The notes under the pieces: generated by a model
The model's database searches: none
What the model saw: only the letters and a program-made list of their open reading frames with translations
Told to the model about the DNA's origin: nothing
In this document: positions 35,274-45,434 of the stretch, piece by piece
How the letters are laid out: each line of letters begins with the position of its first letter
Numbering within the stretch: the first letter of the stretch is position 1
Made by a program: the position numbers and the translations under genes
Assembly: GCA_015056565.1 (NCBI GenBank)
Contig: SVGB01000005.1
Location: forward strand, 62,001 to 126,000
DNA from: Butyrivibrio sp.
Lineage (GTDB): Bacteria; Bacillota; Clostridia; Lachnospirales; Lachnospiraceae
Reading direction: 5' to 3'
DNA length: 64,000 nucleotides

Positions 35274-35759
35274 ATGGATTTTGAAAATGACAAAAGTGTC
35301 AATGAAAACAGTGTTGAGGATATCGTTTTAAGGTATCGTCCTGAGCTTTCCAAGCTGACTCCTTATCTTAACTGGCTTAAGGAGAACACAAGTCACGATG
35401 TGGCTCAGAGCTACTCGAACAGCGATCTTAAGTCGATGCCATTTCCTGTTTATGATTCTAATCTTCTGGCCTTTGTTAAGGCAGCTCAGACCACCAATTT
35501 GCTTGACAGAAACTACGTATATGTATATTCCAGGAACAGGCTTAATTCCCCCAAGGATGAGCTTATGTTCATTCAGGACGCCCAGATAACAGATATGGAT
35601 GACCTTGCTGGGATCCTTTCATGCTACATCCTTCAGGGCATGAGCAAGGGTGCCAAGTGGGCACAGGGTGTTAAAACAGGAGTCCTTTATAACGTAGTAA
35701 AAAAGATGGATGAGCTGGTCCGTTTTTGGGGGCAAGAGACCGACAGGCCGCTAATCTAA
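35274..35759 (+). CDS. Conserved hypothetical protein (161 aa)
   Basis: 161 residues, soluble, mixed alpha/beta. Notable segments are VLRYRPELSKLTPYLNWL, FPVYDSNLLAFVKAAQ, YVYVYSRNRL and GMSKGAKWAQGVKTG. It resembles conserved proteins that I associate with Lachnospiraceae, but I cannot name a function. It is divergent from a lysR gene and followed after 16 bases by a TetR gene, with which it may be cotranscribed. Confidence 0.75.
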   Translation: MDFENDKSVNENSVEDIVLRYRPELSKLTPYLNWLKENTSHDVAQSYSNSDLKSMPFPVYDSNLLAFVKAAQTTNLLDRNYVYVYSRNRLNSPKDELMFIQDAQITDMDDLAGILSCYILQGMSKGAKWAQGVKTGVLYNVVKKMDELVRFWGQETDRPLI

Positions 35760-35775
35760 GTTGAGTGGAGGATAA

Positions 35776-36366
35776 ATGGGAGAGAAATCAGTTCAGAAGA
35801 GAAAGTACATTATTGATAAGGCCAGAACAGTTTTTTCTGAAAAAGGCTTCAAGAATGTAACAATGAAGGATATCGTGGACGCCTGCGAGATCAGTCGCGG
35901 AGGCCTTTATCTTTATTTCTCAAGTACTGATGAGCTTTTCCTTTCCGTTTTGTCTGATGATTCCGATGATGAGGATACAGTCCTTGCATCTATTTCCGGT
36001 AGTGCAGCTGCCGGGGATATGCTGGCTCTTTTCCTCAAGGAACAGAAAAAAGAAATCCTTAGAAAGAAAAACAATCTGACAGTTGCCACATATGAGTACT
36101 TCACACTTCATAAGGCGGCTGCTCTTGATAATCCCCTTAAACGTCAGTTTGATACAGCAGTTAAGATAGTTGAGAAGCTCATTGAAAACGGTGTTGAGAC
36201 TGGTGAGTTCTATTGTGAGAATCCTCTTGGATGTGCTCGCAATCTTATGTACGTGGTTGAGGGGCTTAAGATAACAGCTGGTACCATTGGCATTACAGAA
36301 GAGACCATTGATAAAGAGCTTATGTACGTCATGCAGGGATTAGTGCCCGATGAATTAAATAATTAA
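35776..36366 (+). CDS. TetR family transcriptional regulator
   Basis: 196 residues. HTH region VTMKDIVDACEISRGGLYLYF (two adjoining parts) near the N-terminus and a helical ligand domain. It follows the 161-residue unknown gene by 16 bases with GTGGAGG before the ATG and ends at a strong terminator before purL. It probably controls its own short operon. Confidence 0.9.
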   Translation: MGEKSVQKRKYIIDKARTVFSEKGFKNVTMKDIVDACEISRGGLYLYFSSTDELFLSVLSDDSDDEDTVLASISGSAAAGDMLALFLKEQKKEILRKKNNLTVATYEYFTLHKAAALDNPLKRQFDTAVKIVEKLIENGVETGEFYCENPLGCARNLMYVVEGLKITAGTIGITEETIDKELMYVMQGLVPDELNN

Positions 36367-36373
36367 TGATTTG

Positions 36374-36406
36374 AAAAGTGCTTTGGATTTCCTGAAGCAC
36401 TTTTTT
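36374..36406 (+). terminator. Terminator between tetR and purL
   Basis: AAAAGTGCTT (36374-36383) and AAGCACTTTT (36395-36404) form a 10-bp stem with an 11-base loop and a T tail to 36406. Confidence 0.85.
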
Positions 36407-36428
36407 CAAAAGTAAGGAAGGAGAAATT

Positions 36429-39400
36429 ATGAGCGCAGTAAGAAGAGTTTATGTGGAGAAGAAGGAACCTTTTGCAGTTAAGGCAAAAGAGCTTAAGGCT
36501 GAGATAAAGGGGTATCTCGGAATTAAGAGTGTTGAGAACGTAAGGATGTTCATCAGATACGACGTTGAGAACGTATCAGACGAGGTATTTGAAAAGGCCT
36601 GCAGGACAGTCTTTTCAGAGCCACCAGTTGATGATCTTTATAGAGAAGAAATTGAGATTCCTGCTGGAGCAAGGGTGTTCAGCATCGAGGCACTTCCTGG
36701 ACAGTTTGACCAGAGAGCAGACTCAGCTGAGCAGTGCGTACGCTTTATTAAGGGCGACGAGCATCCAGTTATCAGGACTGCAGTAACATATATGCTTATT
36801 GGTAACGTATCAGACGAGGAGCTTTTAAAGATCCAGAACTACACCATGAACCCTGTGGATTCAAGGATTGCTAGTGATACTAAGCCTGAGACACTGGTAG
36901 AAGTTTACGACGAGCCAGAGGACGTTAAGATCTTTGACGGCTTCAAGGACATGGATGAAAAGAGTCTTAAAGACCTCTATGAGTCCCTGGGCCTTGCCAT
37001 GACCTTTAACGACTTTAAGTGGATCCAGCAGTACTTCTCTGGTGAGGAGCACAGAGACCCTTCAATGACAGAGATAAGGGTTCTTGATACCTACTGGTCA
37101 GACCACTGCCGCCACACAACCTTCGGAACTGAGCTCACAAACGTAACCTTTGAAGATGGCGATTACAAGGCGCCAATTGAGGGTGCATATAAAGAGTACC
37201 TCTCAGCAAGAGATGCACTCTACAAGACTGATGACAAGAAGAAAGAGAAGTTCATCTCCCTTATGGACATCGCTCTTATGGGTATGAAGAAGCTTAAGGC
37301 AGACGGTAAACTCACAGACATGGAAGAGTCTGAGGAGAACAACGCCTGCACAGTTGTTGTACCTATCGAGGTTGATTACGGCGATGGTCCAAAGACTGAG
37401 AACTGGCTTGTATTTTTCAAGAACGAAACCCACAACCATCCTACTGAGATCGAGCCTTTTGGTGGAGCTGCAACATGTCTTGGCGGAGCCATCAGAGATC
37501 CCCTTTCAGGAAGAGGTTATGTATACCAGGCTATGCGTGTAACAGGCGCTGCAGATCCTACAGTTCCTGTAGCTGATACCATGAAGGGCAAGCTTTCACA
37601 GAAAAAGCTTGTTCGCGGCGCAGCAAGCGGATATTCATCCTACGGTAACCAGATCGGTCTTGCAACCGGTTATGTAAAAGAGATCTATCACCCTGGATAC
37701 GTTGCTAAGCGTATGGAGATCGGTGCTGTTATGGGCGCTGCTCCTCAGGAACATGTAATTAGAGAGAGCGCAGATCCGGGAGATATCATCATTCTCCTTG
37801 GCGGAAGAACTGGTAGAGACGGCTGCGGCGGAGCAACAGGATCTTCCAAGGCGCATGATTCCAAGTCCCTTACAACCTGCGGCGCTGAAGTTCAGAAGGG
37901 TAATGCTCCTACAGAGCGTAAGCTCCAGAGGCTCTTTAGAAGACCAGAGGTAAGTGAACTTATCAAGAAATGTAACGACTTTGGTGCAGGCGGTGTTTCA
38001 GTAGCCATCGGCGAGCTTGCTCCAGGTCTTGATATCAACCTTGACCTTGTGCCTAAAAAGTACGCAGGTCTTGACGGAACAGAGCTTGCAATCTCTGAGT
38101 CTCAGGAGAGAATGGCAGTTGTTGTTGCTCCTAAGGACGTTGACAAGTTCCTTTCATATGCATCAGAGGAAAACCTTGAAGCTGTTAAGGTTGCAGTTGT
38201 AACCAAGGAGCCAAGGCTTGTTCTTAACTGGAGAGGCAAGAAGATAGTAGATATTAAGAGGGCTTTCCTTGATACCAACGGAGCTCACCAGGAGACACAG
38301 GTCAAGGTAGAGATCCCTTCAAAGAAGGACAATTACCTTGAAAAGATCGCATCAGAAGGCGCTTCTAAGGCCCTTGAAGCAGGAGATGTTAAGGGAGCAT
38401 GGCTTTCAGAGATGAGTGACCTTAACGTATGCTCACAGAAAGGCCTTGTTGAGATGTTTGACTCCTCAATCGGCGCAGGCACAGTAGTTATGCCTTACGG
38501 CGGTAAGTACCAGCTCTCCGAGACCCAGACCATGATCGCAAAACTCCCTGTTCTTGCAGGTAAGACAGATACAGTAACAATGATGAGCTACGGCTTTGAT
38601 CCATTCCTTTCAAGCTGGAGCCCATACCACGGCGCAGCATACGCTGTTACAGAGTCTGTGGCAAGGATCGTTGCAAGCGGCGGATCACTTAAAAACCTCC
38701 ACTTCACCTTCCAGGAGTACTTCAAGAGAATGACAGAGGATCCAACAAGATGGAGCCAGCCTTTCACAGCTCTTCTTGGAGCTTTTGATGCTCAGCTGAA
38801 ATTCGGCGTAGCTTCAATCGGTGGTAAGGACTCAATGTCCGGATCCTTCAACGAGATAAACGTACCACCTACACTGGTTTCCTTCGCAGTAGATGTGGCT
38901 ACCCAGAAGGACGTTGTAACTTCTGAGCTCAAGAAGGCAGGAAACGCCCTTGTTCAGTTCAAGATCGCAAGAGACGAGTATGACCTTCCAGACTATGACA
39001 AGGTTATAGCTCTTTATAACGGTATAAAAGAACTTATGGCAGCAGGCAAGGTGGCTAGCGCTTACGCTGAGGATTCTTACGGAATCGCAGCAGCTGTCAG
39101 CAAGATGGCATTCGGTAACGGCCTTGGGGTAGCAATTGATGATGCTATCCCTGCAAAAGAGCTCTTTGCAAACGATATTGCAGACATCATCGCAGAGATC
39201 CCTTCTGAGTTTGTTGATGATGCCCTGAGGCTTTCAGGCGCAAGAAAGATCGGTGTTGTAACAGATGATGGCAAGTTCTCATTTGCTGGCACCAGCGTAA
39301 CAGTAGAAGAGGCCCTTGATTCCTGGAAGAGCAAGCTTGAGAAGGTATTCCCTTCAACAGTTTCTGATTCCAAGGACAAGGTAGACACAGGTCTTTTTGA

Positions 39401-40235
39401 GGCAAAAGAGATCTACATATGCAAGAACAAGGTCGCAAAGCCTACAGTATTTATCCCTGTATTCCCAGGCAGCAACTGCGAGTACGACAGTGCAGAGGCC
39501 TTCAGAAGAGCCGGAGCAGATGTAAATATCAAGGTATTTAGAAACAGAGATGAAAAGGACATCAGAGAGTCTGTAGAGGAGTTTAAGAAGGCAATCGACA
39601 ACGCCCAGATCATCATGTTCCCAGGCGGATTCTCAGCTGGTGATGAGCCGGACGGAAGTGCCAAGTTCTTTGCAACAGCCTTCCAGAATGAGGAGATAAA
39701 GGCTGCAACAGACAGACTTCTTCAGGAAAGAGATGGTCTTGCTCTTGGTATCTGTAACGGATTCCAGGCTATGATCAAGCTTGGTCTTGTACCTTACGGA
39801 AAGATCACAGGACAGAGCGAGAACTCACCTACACTTACATACAACACCATCGGAAGACACATCTCCAAGATGGCTACAATAAAGGTTGTTTCAAACAATT
39901 CACCATGGCTGACAGGAGCAAAGCTTGGCGGAGTTTACACAAACCCAGCATCCCACGGCGAAGGAAGATTTGTTGCACCAGAGGCTGTTCTTGATGAACT
40001 CTTTAAGAATGGTCAGATCGCAACCCAGTACTGCGATCTTGATGGAAATATCACAATGGACGATGAGTGGAACATCAACGGCTCCTACAGGGCTGTCGAG
40101 GGAATACTTTCACCTGATGGAAGATGTCTTGGAAAAATGGCTCACTCAGAACGCCGTGGAGATGGAGTAGCAGTCAATATTTTTGGTGAACAAGACCTTA
40201 GAATATTTGAGAGCGGTGTGGCTTACTTTAAATGA
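36429..40235 (+). CDS. purL: Phosphoribosylformylglycinamidine synthase, fused large form
   Basis: 1268 residues, carrying PurS-like, PurL synthetase and PurQ glutaminase parts in one chain. It converts FGAR to FGAM with ATP and glutamine in purine synthesis. The N-terminus (VRRVYVEKKEPFAVKAKEL) is PurS-like. ATP-grasp/AIR-synthase-like repeats follow, including KNETHNHPTEIEPFGGAATC. The C-terminal GATase has the nucleophile in LGICNGFQAM (Cys1109) and SHGEGRF with the His/Glu partners. Such a fused form is usual in clostridia. The 5' leader is too short for a purine riboswitch. Confidence 0.96.
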   Translation: MSAVRRVYVEKKEPFAVKAKELKAEIKGYLGIKSVENVRMFIRYDVENVSDEVFEKACRTVFSEPPVDDLYREEIEIPAGARVFSIEALPGQFDQRADSAEQCVRFIKGDEHPVIRTAVTYMLIGNVSDEELLKIQNYTMNPVDSRIASDTKPETLVEVYDEPEDVKIFDGFKDMDEKSLKDLYESLGLAMTFNDFKWIQQYFSGEEHRDPSMTEIRVLDTYWSDHCRHTTFGTELTNVTFEDGDYKAPIEGAYKEYLSARDALYKTDDKKKEKFISLMDIALMGMKKLKADGKLTDMEESEENNACTVVVPIEVDYGDGPKTENWLVFFKNETHNHPTEIEPFGGAATCLGGAIRDPLSGRGYVYQAMRVTGAADPTVPVADTMKGKLSQKKLVRGAASGYSSYGNQIGLATGYVKEIYHPGYVAKRMEIGAVMGAAPQEHVIRESADPGDIIILLGGRTGRDGCGGATGSSKAHDSKSLTTCGAEVQKGNAPTERKLQRLFRRPEVSELIKKCNDFGAGGVSVAIGELAPGLDINLDLVPKKYAGLDGTELAISESQERMAVVVAPKDVDKFLSYASEENLEAVKVAVVTKEPRLVLNWRGKKIVDIKRAFLDTNGAHQETQVKVEIPSKKDNYLEKIASEGASKALEAGDVKGAWLSEMSDLNVCSQKGLVEMFDSSIGAGTVVMPYGGKYQLSETQTMIAKLPVLAGKTDTVTMMSYGFDPFLSSWSPYHGAAYAVTESVARIVASGGSLKNLHFTFQEYFKRMTEDPTRWSQPFTALLGAFDAQLKFGVASIGGKDSMSGSFNEINVPPTLVSFAVDVATQKDVVTSELKKAGNALVQFKIARDEYDLPDYDKVIALYNGIKELMAAGKVASAYAEDSYGIAAAVSKMAFGNGLGVAIDDAIPAKELFANDIADIIAEIPSEFVDDALRLSGARKIGVVTDDGKFSFAGTSVTVEEALDSWKSKLEKVFPSTVSDSKDKVDTGLFEAKEIYICKNKVAKPTVFIPVFPGSNCEYDSAEAFRRAGADVNIKVFRNRDEKDIRESVEEFKKAIDNAQIIMFPGGFSAGDEPDGSAKFFATAFQNEEIKAATDRLLQERDGLALGICNGFQAMIKLGLVPYGKITGQSENSPTLTYNTIGRHISKMATIKVVSNNSPWLTGAKLGGVYTNPASHGEGRFVAPEAVLDELFKNGQIATQYCDLDGNITMDDEWNINGSYRAVEGILSPDGRCLGKMAHSERRGDGVAVNIFGEQDLRIFESGVAYFK

Positions 40236-40247
40236 TCAGCTAATGAC

Positions 40248-40270
40248 GCCCAGCCTGCGTCAGGCTGGGC
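40248..40270 (+). terminator. Hairpin after purL
   Basis: Perfect GC-rich stem GCCCAGCCTG/CAGGCTGGGC (40248-40257, 40261-40270) with loop CGT. There is no T tract, so it may be a pausing or mRNA-stabilising hairpin rather than an efficient terminator. Confidence 0.6.
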
Positions 40271-40308
40271 TGTGTATTGGATAAAGCAATAAATATAGGA
40301 GAAATTTT

Positions 40309-41532
40309 ATGAAAGCGTTTCTTATATTAGAAGATGGAACGAGGTTCGAAGGTAAGCACATTGGAGCTGACAAAGATGTTGTATCTGAGATAGTGTTTAA
40401 CACCTCTATGGCGGGCTACACAGAAGTGTTTACGGATCCTTCATATGCTGGCCAAGCAGTTTGTATGACCTACCCTCTGATCGGTAACTACGGAGTATGT
40501 TTAGAGGATATGGAGTCTGAGAGGATATGGCTGGATGCAGTTATCGTAAGAGAGCTGTGCAGAGTACCTTCAAACTTCAGGTGTGACATGTCTCTTTCCG
40601 ATTTCCTTGAAAAGTATGAGATCCCTGGAATTGAGGGAATAGATACAAGGGCACTGGTAAGGCTTCTTAGAGATAAGGGTACAATGAATGGTCTTATAAC
40701 GACAAATGAGAATATCTCTTTTGACAGTGTAAAAGAGAAGATCAAGGCCTATACAACAGGGGATGTGGTTTCCAAGGTTTCCTGCAAGGAGAAGTACTTC
40801 GTCAAAGGAGCTGAAAATCTTGAGGATAATGGCCCAATCTCAGGAAGCTCATCCTTTAATAAAGAGGATTATGAAGCTTACCTTAAAGGAGATAAGGCAA
40901 GACTTGAAAAAAGGCCATCTCTTGTAAGGGAGCTTAATGGTAAGGGCCTGAAGGTAGCTCTTTTGGATGTAGGAGCCAAGAAAAACATTGCTGCGTCCCT
41001 TGCAGCAAGAGGTTGCGACGTCACAGTTTATCCTTACAACACCACTGCAGAAGAGATCCTTTCTGACAACCCTGATGGAATCATGTTATCCAACGGCCCT
41101 GGAGATCCAAAGGACTGCGGCGATGTGATAAAAGAGGTTAAAAAGCTCTATGACAGCGGCAAAACTATTTTTGCCATCTGTCTTGGACATCAGCTCATGG
41201 GTCTTGCTACAGGAGCTGACACCCACAAGCTTAAATATGGTCACAGAGGTGGTAACCACCCTGTAAAGGACCTTGAGACAGGAAGAGTGTTCATCTCATC
41301 CCAGAATCATGGATATGTAGTTGATGTGGACAAGCTCGATGAAAATATAGCAGTTCCAGCCTTCACAAATGTCAATGACGGCACCAATGAAGGTCTTAAA
41401 TACACGGGCAAAAATATCTTTACTGTGCAGTTCCATCCGGAAGCCTGCCCAGGCCCACAAGACACAAGCTTTTTGTTCGACAGGTTTATAGATATGATCC
41501 ATGAAAATAAGAAAAACGGAGGTAAGGACTGA
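40309..41532 (+). CDS. carA: Carbamoyl-phosphate synthase small subunit
   Basis: 407 residues. CarA hydrolyses glutamine and passes ammonia to CarB for carbamoyl phosphate (arginine and pyrimidine synthesis). The N-terminal CPSase domain has NTSMAGYTEVFTDPSYAGQ and GIDTRALVRLLRDKG; the GATase domain has LSNGPGDP, the nucleophile in FAICLGHQLMG (Cys291) and FHPEACPGP. It is somewhat longer than the usual 360 or so residues, with an insert around residues 165-200. The stop codon overlaps the carB start (TGATG). Confidence 0.95.
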   Translation: MKAFLILEDGTRFEGKHIGADKDVVSEIVFNTSMAGYTEVFTDPSYAGQAVCMTYPLIGNYGVCLEDMESERIWLDAVIVRELCRVPSNFRCDMSLSDFLEKYEIPGIEGIDTRALVRLLRDKGTMNGLITTNENISFDSVKEKIKAYTTGDVVSKVSCKEKYFVKGAENLEDNGPISGSSSFNKEDYEAYLKGDKARLEKRPSLVRELNGKGLKVALLDVGAKKNIAASLAARGCDVTVYPYNTTAEEILSDNPDGIMLSNGPGDPKDCGDVIKEVKKLYDSGKTIFAICLGHQLMGLATGADTHKLKYGHRGGNHPVKDLETGRVFISSQNHGYVVDVDKLDENIAVPAFTNVNDGTNEGLKYTGKNIFTVQFHPEACPGPQDTSFLFDRFIDMIHENKKNGGKD

Positions 41533-44500
41533 TGCCAAAGAGTAAAGACGTAAAAAAGGTTCTGGTCATCGGTTCAGGACCTATAGTAATAGGACAGGCT
41601 GCGGAGTTCGACTATGCTGGAACCCAGGCCTGCAGATCCCTTAAGGAAGAGGGGATTGAAGTTGTACTTGTAAACTCAAACCCTGCAACCATCATGACAG
41701 ACAAGGACATCGCTGATGAGGTTTACATTGAGCCTCTTACAGTCAAGGTCCTTGAGAGGATCATTGAAAAAGAAAAACCGGATTCCATCCTTCCTACCCT
41801 TGGAGGCCAGGCTGGTCTTAACCTTGGAATGGAGCTGGATGAGTCAGGATTTTTAAAGAGCCACAATGTGAAGCTCCTTGGAACCACAGCTGAGACCATC
41901 AGAAAGGCTGAGGACAGGCAGGAGTTTAAAGACACCATGGAAAAGATCGGCGAGCCCTGCGCAGCATCTACTGTTGTTCACAACGTAGAGGACGGCGTAG
42001 CTTTTGCAAAAGAGATCGGCTATCCTGTAGTTCTTCGTCCTGCGTTTACGCTTGGCGGCTCAGGCGGAGGTATCGCCCACAACCAGATAGAGTGTGAGGA
42101 GATCCTTAAAAACGGTCTTCGTCTCTCAAGAGCTAACGAGGTTTTAGTTGAGAGATGCATCGCTGGATGGAAAGAGATCGAGTACGAGGTTATCCGTGAC
42201 AGCGCAGGAAACTGCATCACAGTCTGCAACATGGAAAACATCGACCCTGTAGGTGTTCACACCGGAGACTCAATCGTCGTTGCTCCATCCCAGACCCTGG
42301 GCGACAAAGAGTACCAGATGCTAAGAAGCGCAGCTCTTAACATCATCAATGAGCTTCAGATAACAGGTGGCTGTAACGTACAGTTTGCCCTTCATCCCAC
42401 AAGTTTTGAGTACTGCGTAATTGAGGTTAACCCAAGAGTATCAAGATCCTCAGCCCTTGCAAGTAAGGCAACTGGTTACCCTATTGCCAAGGTTGCAGCC
42501 AAGATCGCCCTGGGATACACGCTTGATGAGATCAAAAATGCCATTACAGGTAAGACCTTTGCAAGCTTTGAGCCTGCCCTTGACTACTGCGTAGTTAAGT
42601 TCCCACGTCTTCCTTTCGATAAGTTCATTACTGCCAAGAGAACCCTTACAACACAGATGAAGGCTACCGGCGAAGTAATGAGTATCTGCACCAACTTTGA
42701 AGGTGCAATGATGAAGGCAATCCGCTCCCTTGAGCAGCACGTGGACTGCCTTACAAGCTACGACTTTTCAGAGCTTGACGACGATGAGCTCCTTACCCGA
42801 CTCACCGTAGTTGACGACCAGAGAATATGGGTGATCGCTGAGGCTCTTCGCCGCGGCATAAGCCATGAGCAGATCCACGACATCACTATGATCGACCTGT
42901 GGTTTATCGACAAGCTCCACACCCTGGTAAAAATGGAGCTCAAGCTCCTTCGTGCTGGTGAAAAGAACACAGAAGGTAAGTACGGAACCCTTGAGGATGC
43001 CAAGAAGATCATCAGCTTTGACACCATGCTTGAAGCTAAGCGTCTTGAGTATCCTGACAGCGTTATCAGCAGGCTTACAAGATTTAAGGTATCTGTATTA
43101 AAAGAGCTTAGAGATTTCTACAAGATCCATGCTACTTTCAAGATCGTTGATACCTGTGCTGCTGAGTTTGAGGCTCAGACTCCATACTACTACTCAGTTT
43201 ATAATGGCCCGGATTCAGAGGATGAAGCATCTCTTTCCGCTGATACAGAAAAGAAAAAGATCCTGGTTCTTGGCTCAGGACCTATCAGGATCGGACAGGG
43301 TATCGAGTTCGACTACTGCAGCGTCCATGCAACATGGGCCTTCAGAAAAGCCGGCTTTGAGACCATCATAATCAACAACAACCCTGAGACTGTAAGTACA
43401 GACTTTGACATAGCAGACAAGCTCTACTTTGAGCCTCTTACACCTGAGGATGTAGAGAACATCGTAAGACTTGAAAAGCCTGACGGAGCTGTAGTTCAGT
43501 TCGGTGGTCAGACTGCGATAAAGCTCACCCAGGACCTTATGGAAATGGGAGTTAAGATCTACGGAACAGATGCTAAAGACGTGGATGCAGCTGAGGACAG
43601 AGAGATCTTTGATCAGATCCTTGAAGAAACACAGATCAAGAGGGCAGCAGGTGCCACAGTTTACACTGCAGAGGAAGCAAAAGAAGTTGCTAACCGCTTA
43701 GGATATCCTGTACTTGTGCGTCCTTCCTACGTTCTTGGTGGACAGGGCATGCAGATAGCTCTTTCCGACGACGAGATCGAAGAGTTCATGAATATCATCA
43801 ACAGATATGCTCAGGATCACCCGATTCTTGTAGATAAGTACCTTCAGGGTATTGAGACTGAGGTTGACGCTGTGTGCGACGGCGACGACATCGTTATCCC
43901 TGGTATCATGGAGCATATCGAAAGATCCGGTATCCACTCCGGCGACTCAATCTCAGTTTATCCTGCACAGTCTCTTTCTGATAAGGTAAAAGAGACTATA
44001 GCTGAATATACAAAGAGGCTAGCAAAGGCGCTTCACGTAATAGGCCTTATCAATATTCAGTTCATCGCAGTTGGTGATGAGGTTTACATCATCGAGGCTA
44101 ACCCAAGGTCATCAAGAACTGTACCTTATATCAGCAAGGTTACAGGCATTCCTATCGTTGATCTGGCAGCCAAGGTAATGCTTGGCGAAAAGCTTAAGGA
44201 TATGGGCTACACACCGGGACTTCAGCCTGAGGCTGGTTATGTTGCCATCAAGATGCCGGTATTCTCTTTTGAAAAGATCCGCGGCGCTGAAATAAGCCTT
44301 GGACCTGAGATGAAGAGTACAGGTGAGTGTCTTGGTATCAGCAGGAACTTCAATGAAGCTCTTTACAAGGCCTTCCTTGGAGCAGGCGTAAACCTTCCTA
44401 AGCACAAGCAGATGATCATCACTGTCAAAGATGCAGATAAGGGAGAGATCATCGAGATCGCAAGGCGCTATGAGAAGCTTGGCTATATCATTTACGCCAC

Positions 44501-44798
44501 AAGATCAACAGCCAACACCCTTAATGAAAATGGCGTAAAGGCCCGTAAGATCAACAGGATAAGTCAGGAGTCACCTACGGTCATCGACCTTATCCTTGGT
44601 CACAAGATCGACCTTGTAATCGATACTCCAACCCAGGGTCGCGACAAGACAAGAGATGGATTCCTCATCAGAAGAACCGCCATCGAGACTGGTGTAAACG
44701 TAATAACAGCCCTGGATACTGCAAGAGCTCTTGTTACAAGCCTTGAGTGTGCTGAGACTGAAGAGAGCCTTGAGCCCATCGATATCGCAAAACTATAA
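41532..44798 (+). CDS. carB: Carbamoyl-phosphate synthase large subunit
   Basis: 1088 residues, two homologous ATP-grasp halves. The first half begins VLVIGSGPIVIGQAAEFDYAG, the second VLGSGPIRIGQGIEFDYC; each has its own ATP site (TLGGSGGGIAHN and VLGGQGMQIA). The C-terminal MGS-like domain (about 950 on) is the allosteric region. The ATG overlaps the last base of carA's stop, ensuring coupled translation and equal amounts. Confidence 0.97.
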   Translation: MPKSKDVKKVLVIGSGPIVIGQAAEFDYAGTQACRSLKEEGIEVVLVNSNPATIMTDKDIADEVYIEPLTVKVLERIIEKEKPDSILPTLGGQAGLNLGMELDESGFLKSHNVKLLGTTAETIRKAEDRQEFKDTMEKIGEPCAASTVVHNVEDGVAFAKEIGYPVVLRPAFTLGGSGGGIAHNQIECEEILKNGLRLSRANEVLVERCIAGWKEIEYEVIRDSAGNCITVCNMENIDPVGVHTGDSIVVAPSQTLGDKEYQMLRSAALNIINELQITGGCNVQFALHPTSFEYCVIEVNPRVSRSSALASKATGYPIAKVAAKIALGYTLDEIKNAITGKTFASFEPALDYCVVKFPRLPFDKFITAKRTLTTQMKATGEVMSICTNFEGAMMKAIRSLEQHVDCLTSYDFSELDDDELLTRLTVVDDQRIWVIAEALRRGISHEQIHDITMIDLWFIDKLHTLVKMELKLLRAGEKNTEGKYGTLEDAKKIISFDTMLEAKRLEYPDSVISRLTRFKVSVLKELRDFYKIHATFKIVDTCAAEFEAQTPYYYSVYNGPDSEDEASLSADTEKKKILVLGSGPIRIGQGIEFDYCSVHATWAFRKAGFETIIINNNPETVSTDFDIADKLYFEPLTPEDVENIVRLEKPDGAVVQFGGQTAIKLTQDLMEMGVKIYGTDAKDVDAAEDREIFDQILEETQIKRAAGATVYTAEEAKEVANRLGYPVLVRPSYVLGGQGMQIALSDDEIEEFMNIINRYAQDHPILVDKYLQGIETEVDAVCDGDDIVIPGIMEHIERSGIHSGDSISVYPAQSLSDKVKETIAEYTKRLAKALHVIGLINIQFIAVGDEVYIIEANPRSSRTVPYISKVTGIPIVDLAAKVMLGEKLKDMGYTPGLQPEAGYVAIKMPVFSFEKIRGAEISLGPEMKSTGECLGISRNFNEALYKAFLGAGVNLPKHKQMIITVKDADKGEIIEIARRYEKLGYIIYATRSTANTLNENGVKARKINRISQESPTVIDLILGHKIDLVIDTPTQGRDKTRDGFLIRRTAIETGVNVITALDTARALVTSLECAETEESLEPIDIAKL

Positions 44799-44816
44799 AG
44801 TACTAGGAGCTTTATT

Positions 44817-45404
44817 ATGTCAAAGGTTATTTACGATAACCCTCTGGCCTGTGAAAATGATATAAGGGATTTTGTATTGGAAAGGGACGCTGAGATTTCT
44901 TTTGATGGCGGCGCCCTTTCCCTTCAGGCAAAAAGAGAAGCGGGCAGCAACAGGCTCATTTTCTGGTGCCCAAAGAGCTTTCCCTCTGACGTAAAGATAG
45001 AGTGGGAGTTTAGGCCTGTTAAGGAGCAGGGCACTGCGCAGCTTTTTTTTGCAGCCAAAGAGAAGGATGATAAAAGGGATTTCTTTGAATTATCCTTTTA
45101 TAAGAGAGCAGAGGATACTGACAGGTCTTTTCATCTGTGCGACTTAAAAAAGAGCTTTGATGAAAGCGCAGTAGCGCAGGCAGCAGATCCTCTTCCGGAA
45201 GCAAAAGAGGACCTTCCCTGGTACAGCATGTGCATCGTCAAAAACAGGAACAAGGTGGTTTATGCTGTAAACGAATTTGTGGTTTTGGAGTTTGAGGACG
45301 ATGGCATGACCCATGGAGATATTTTGACAGGTGGATGCGTTGGCTTTGGTCAGAGAGAAGGACTTCTTGCCCAGTACCGGAATTTCAGGGTTACATGGGT
45401 GTGA
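44817..45404 (+). CDS. DUF1961 family protein
   Basis: 195 residues, soluble. It matches the DUF1961 pattern: LIFWCPKSFPSDVKIEWEF, FFELSFYKRAEDTD, FHLCDLKKS, VAQAADPLPEA, VKNRNKVVYAVNEF and GFGQREGLLAQYRNFRV. The family has a concanavalin-like beta-sandwich suggesting carbohydrate binding or hydrolysis, but activity is unknown. It starts 18 bases after carB and is followed by aroQ, so it is probably carried along in the transcript without a pathway link. Confidence 0.8.
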   Translation: MSKVIYDNPLACENDIRDFVLERDAEISFDGGALSLQAKREAGSNRLIFWCPKSFPSDVKIEWEFRPVKEQGTAQLFFAAKEKDDKRDFFELSFYKRAEDTDRSFHLCDLKKSFDESAVAQAADPLPEAKEDLPWYSMCIVKNRNKVVYAVNEFVVLEFEDDGMTHGDILTGGCVGFGQREGLLAQYRNFRVTWV

Positions 45405-45434
45405 AAAGAGTTTCGCCAGATTGGAGATATAGCA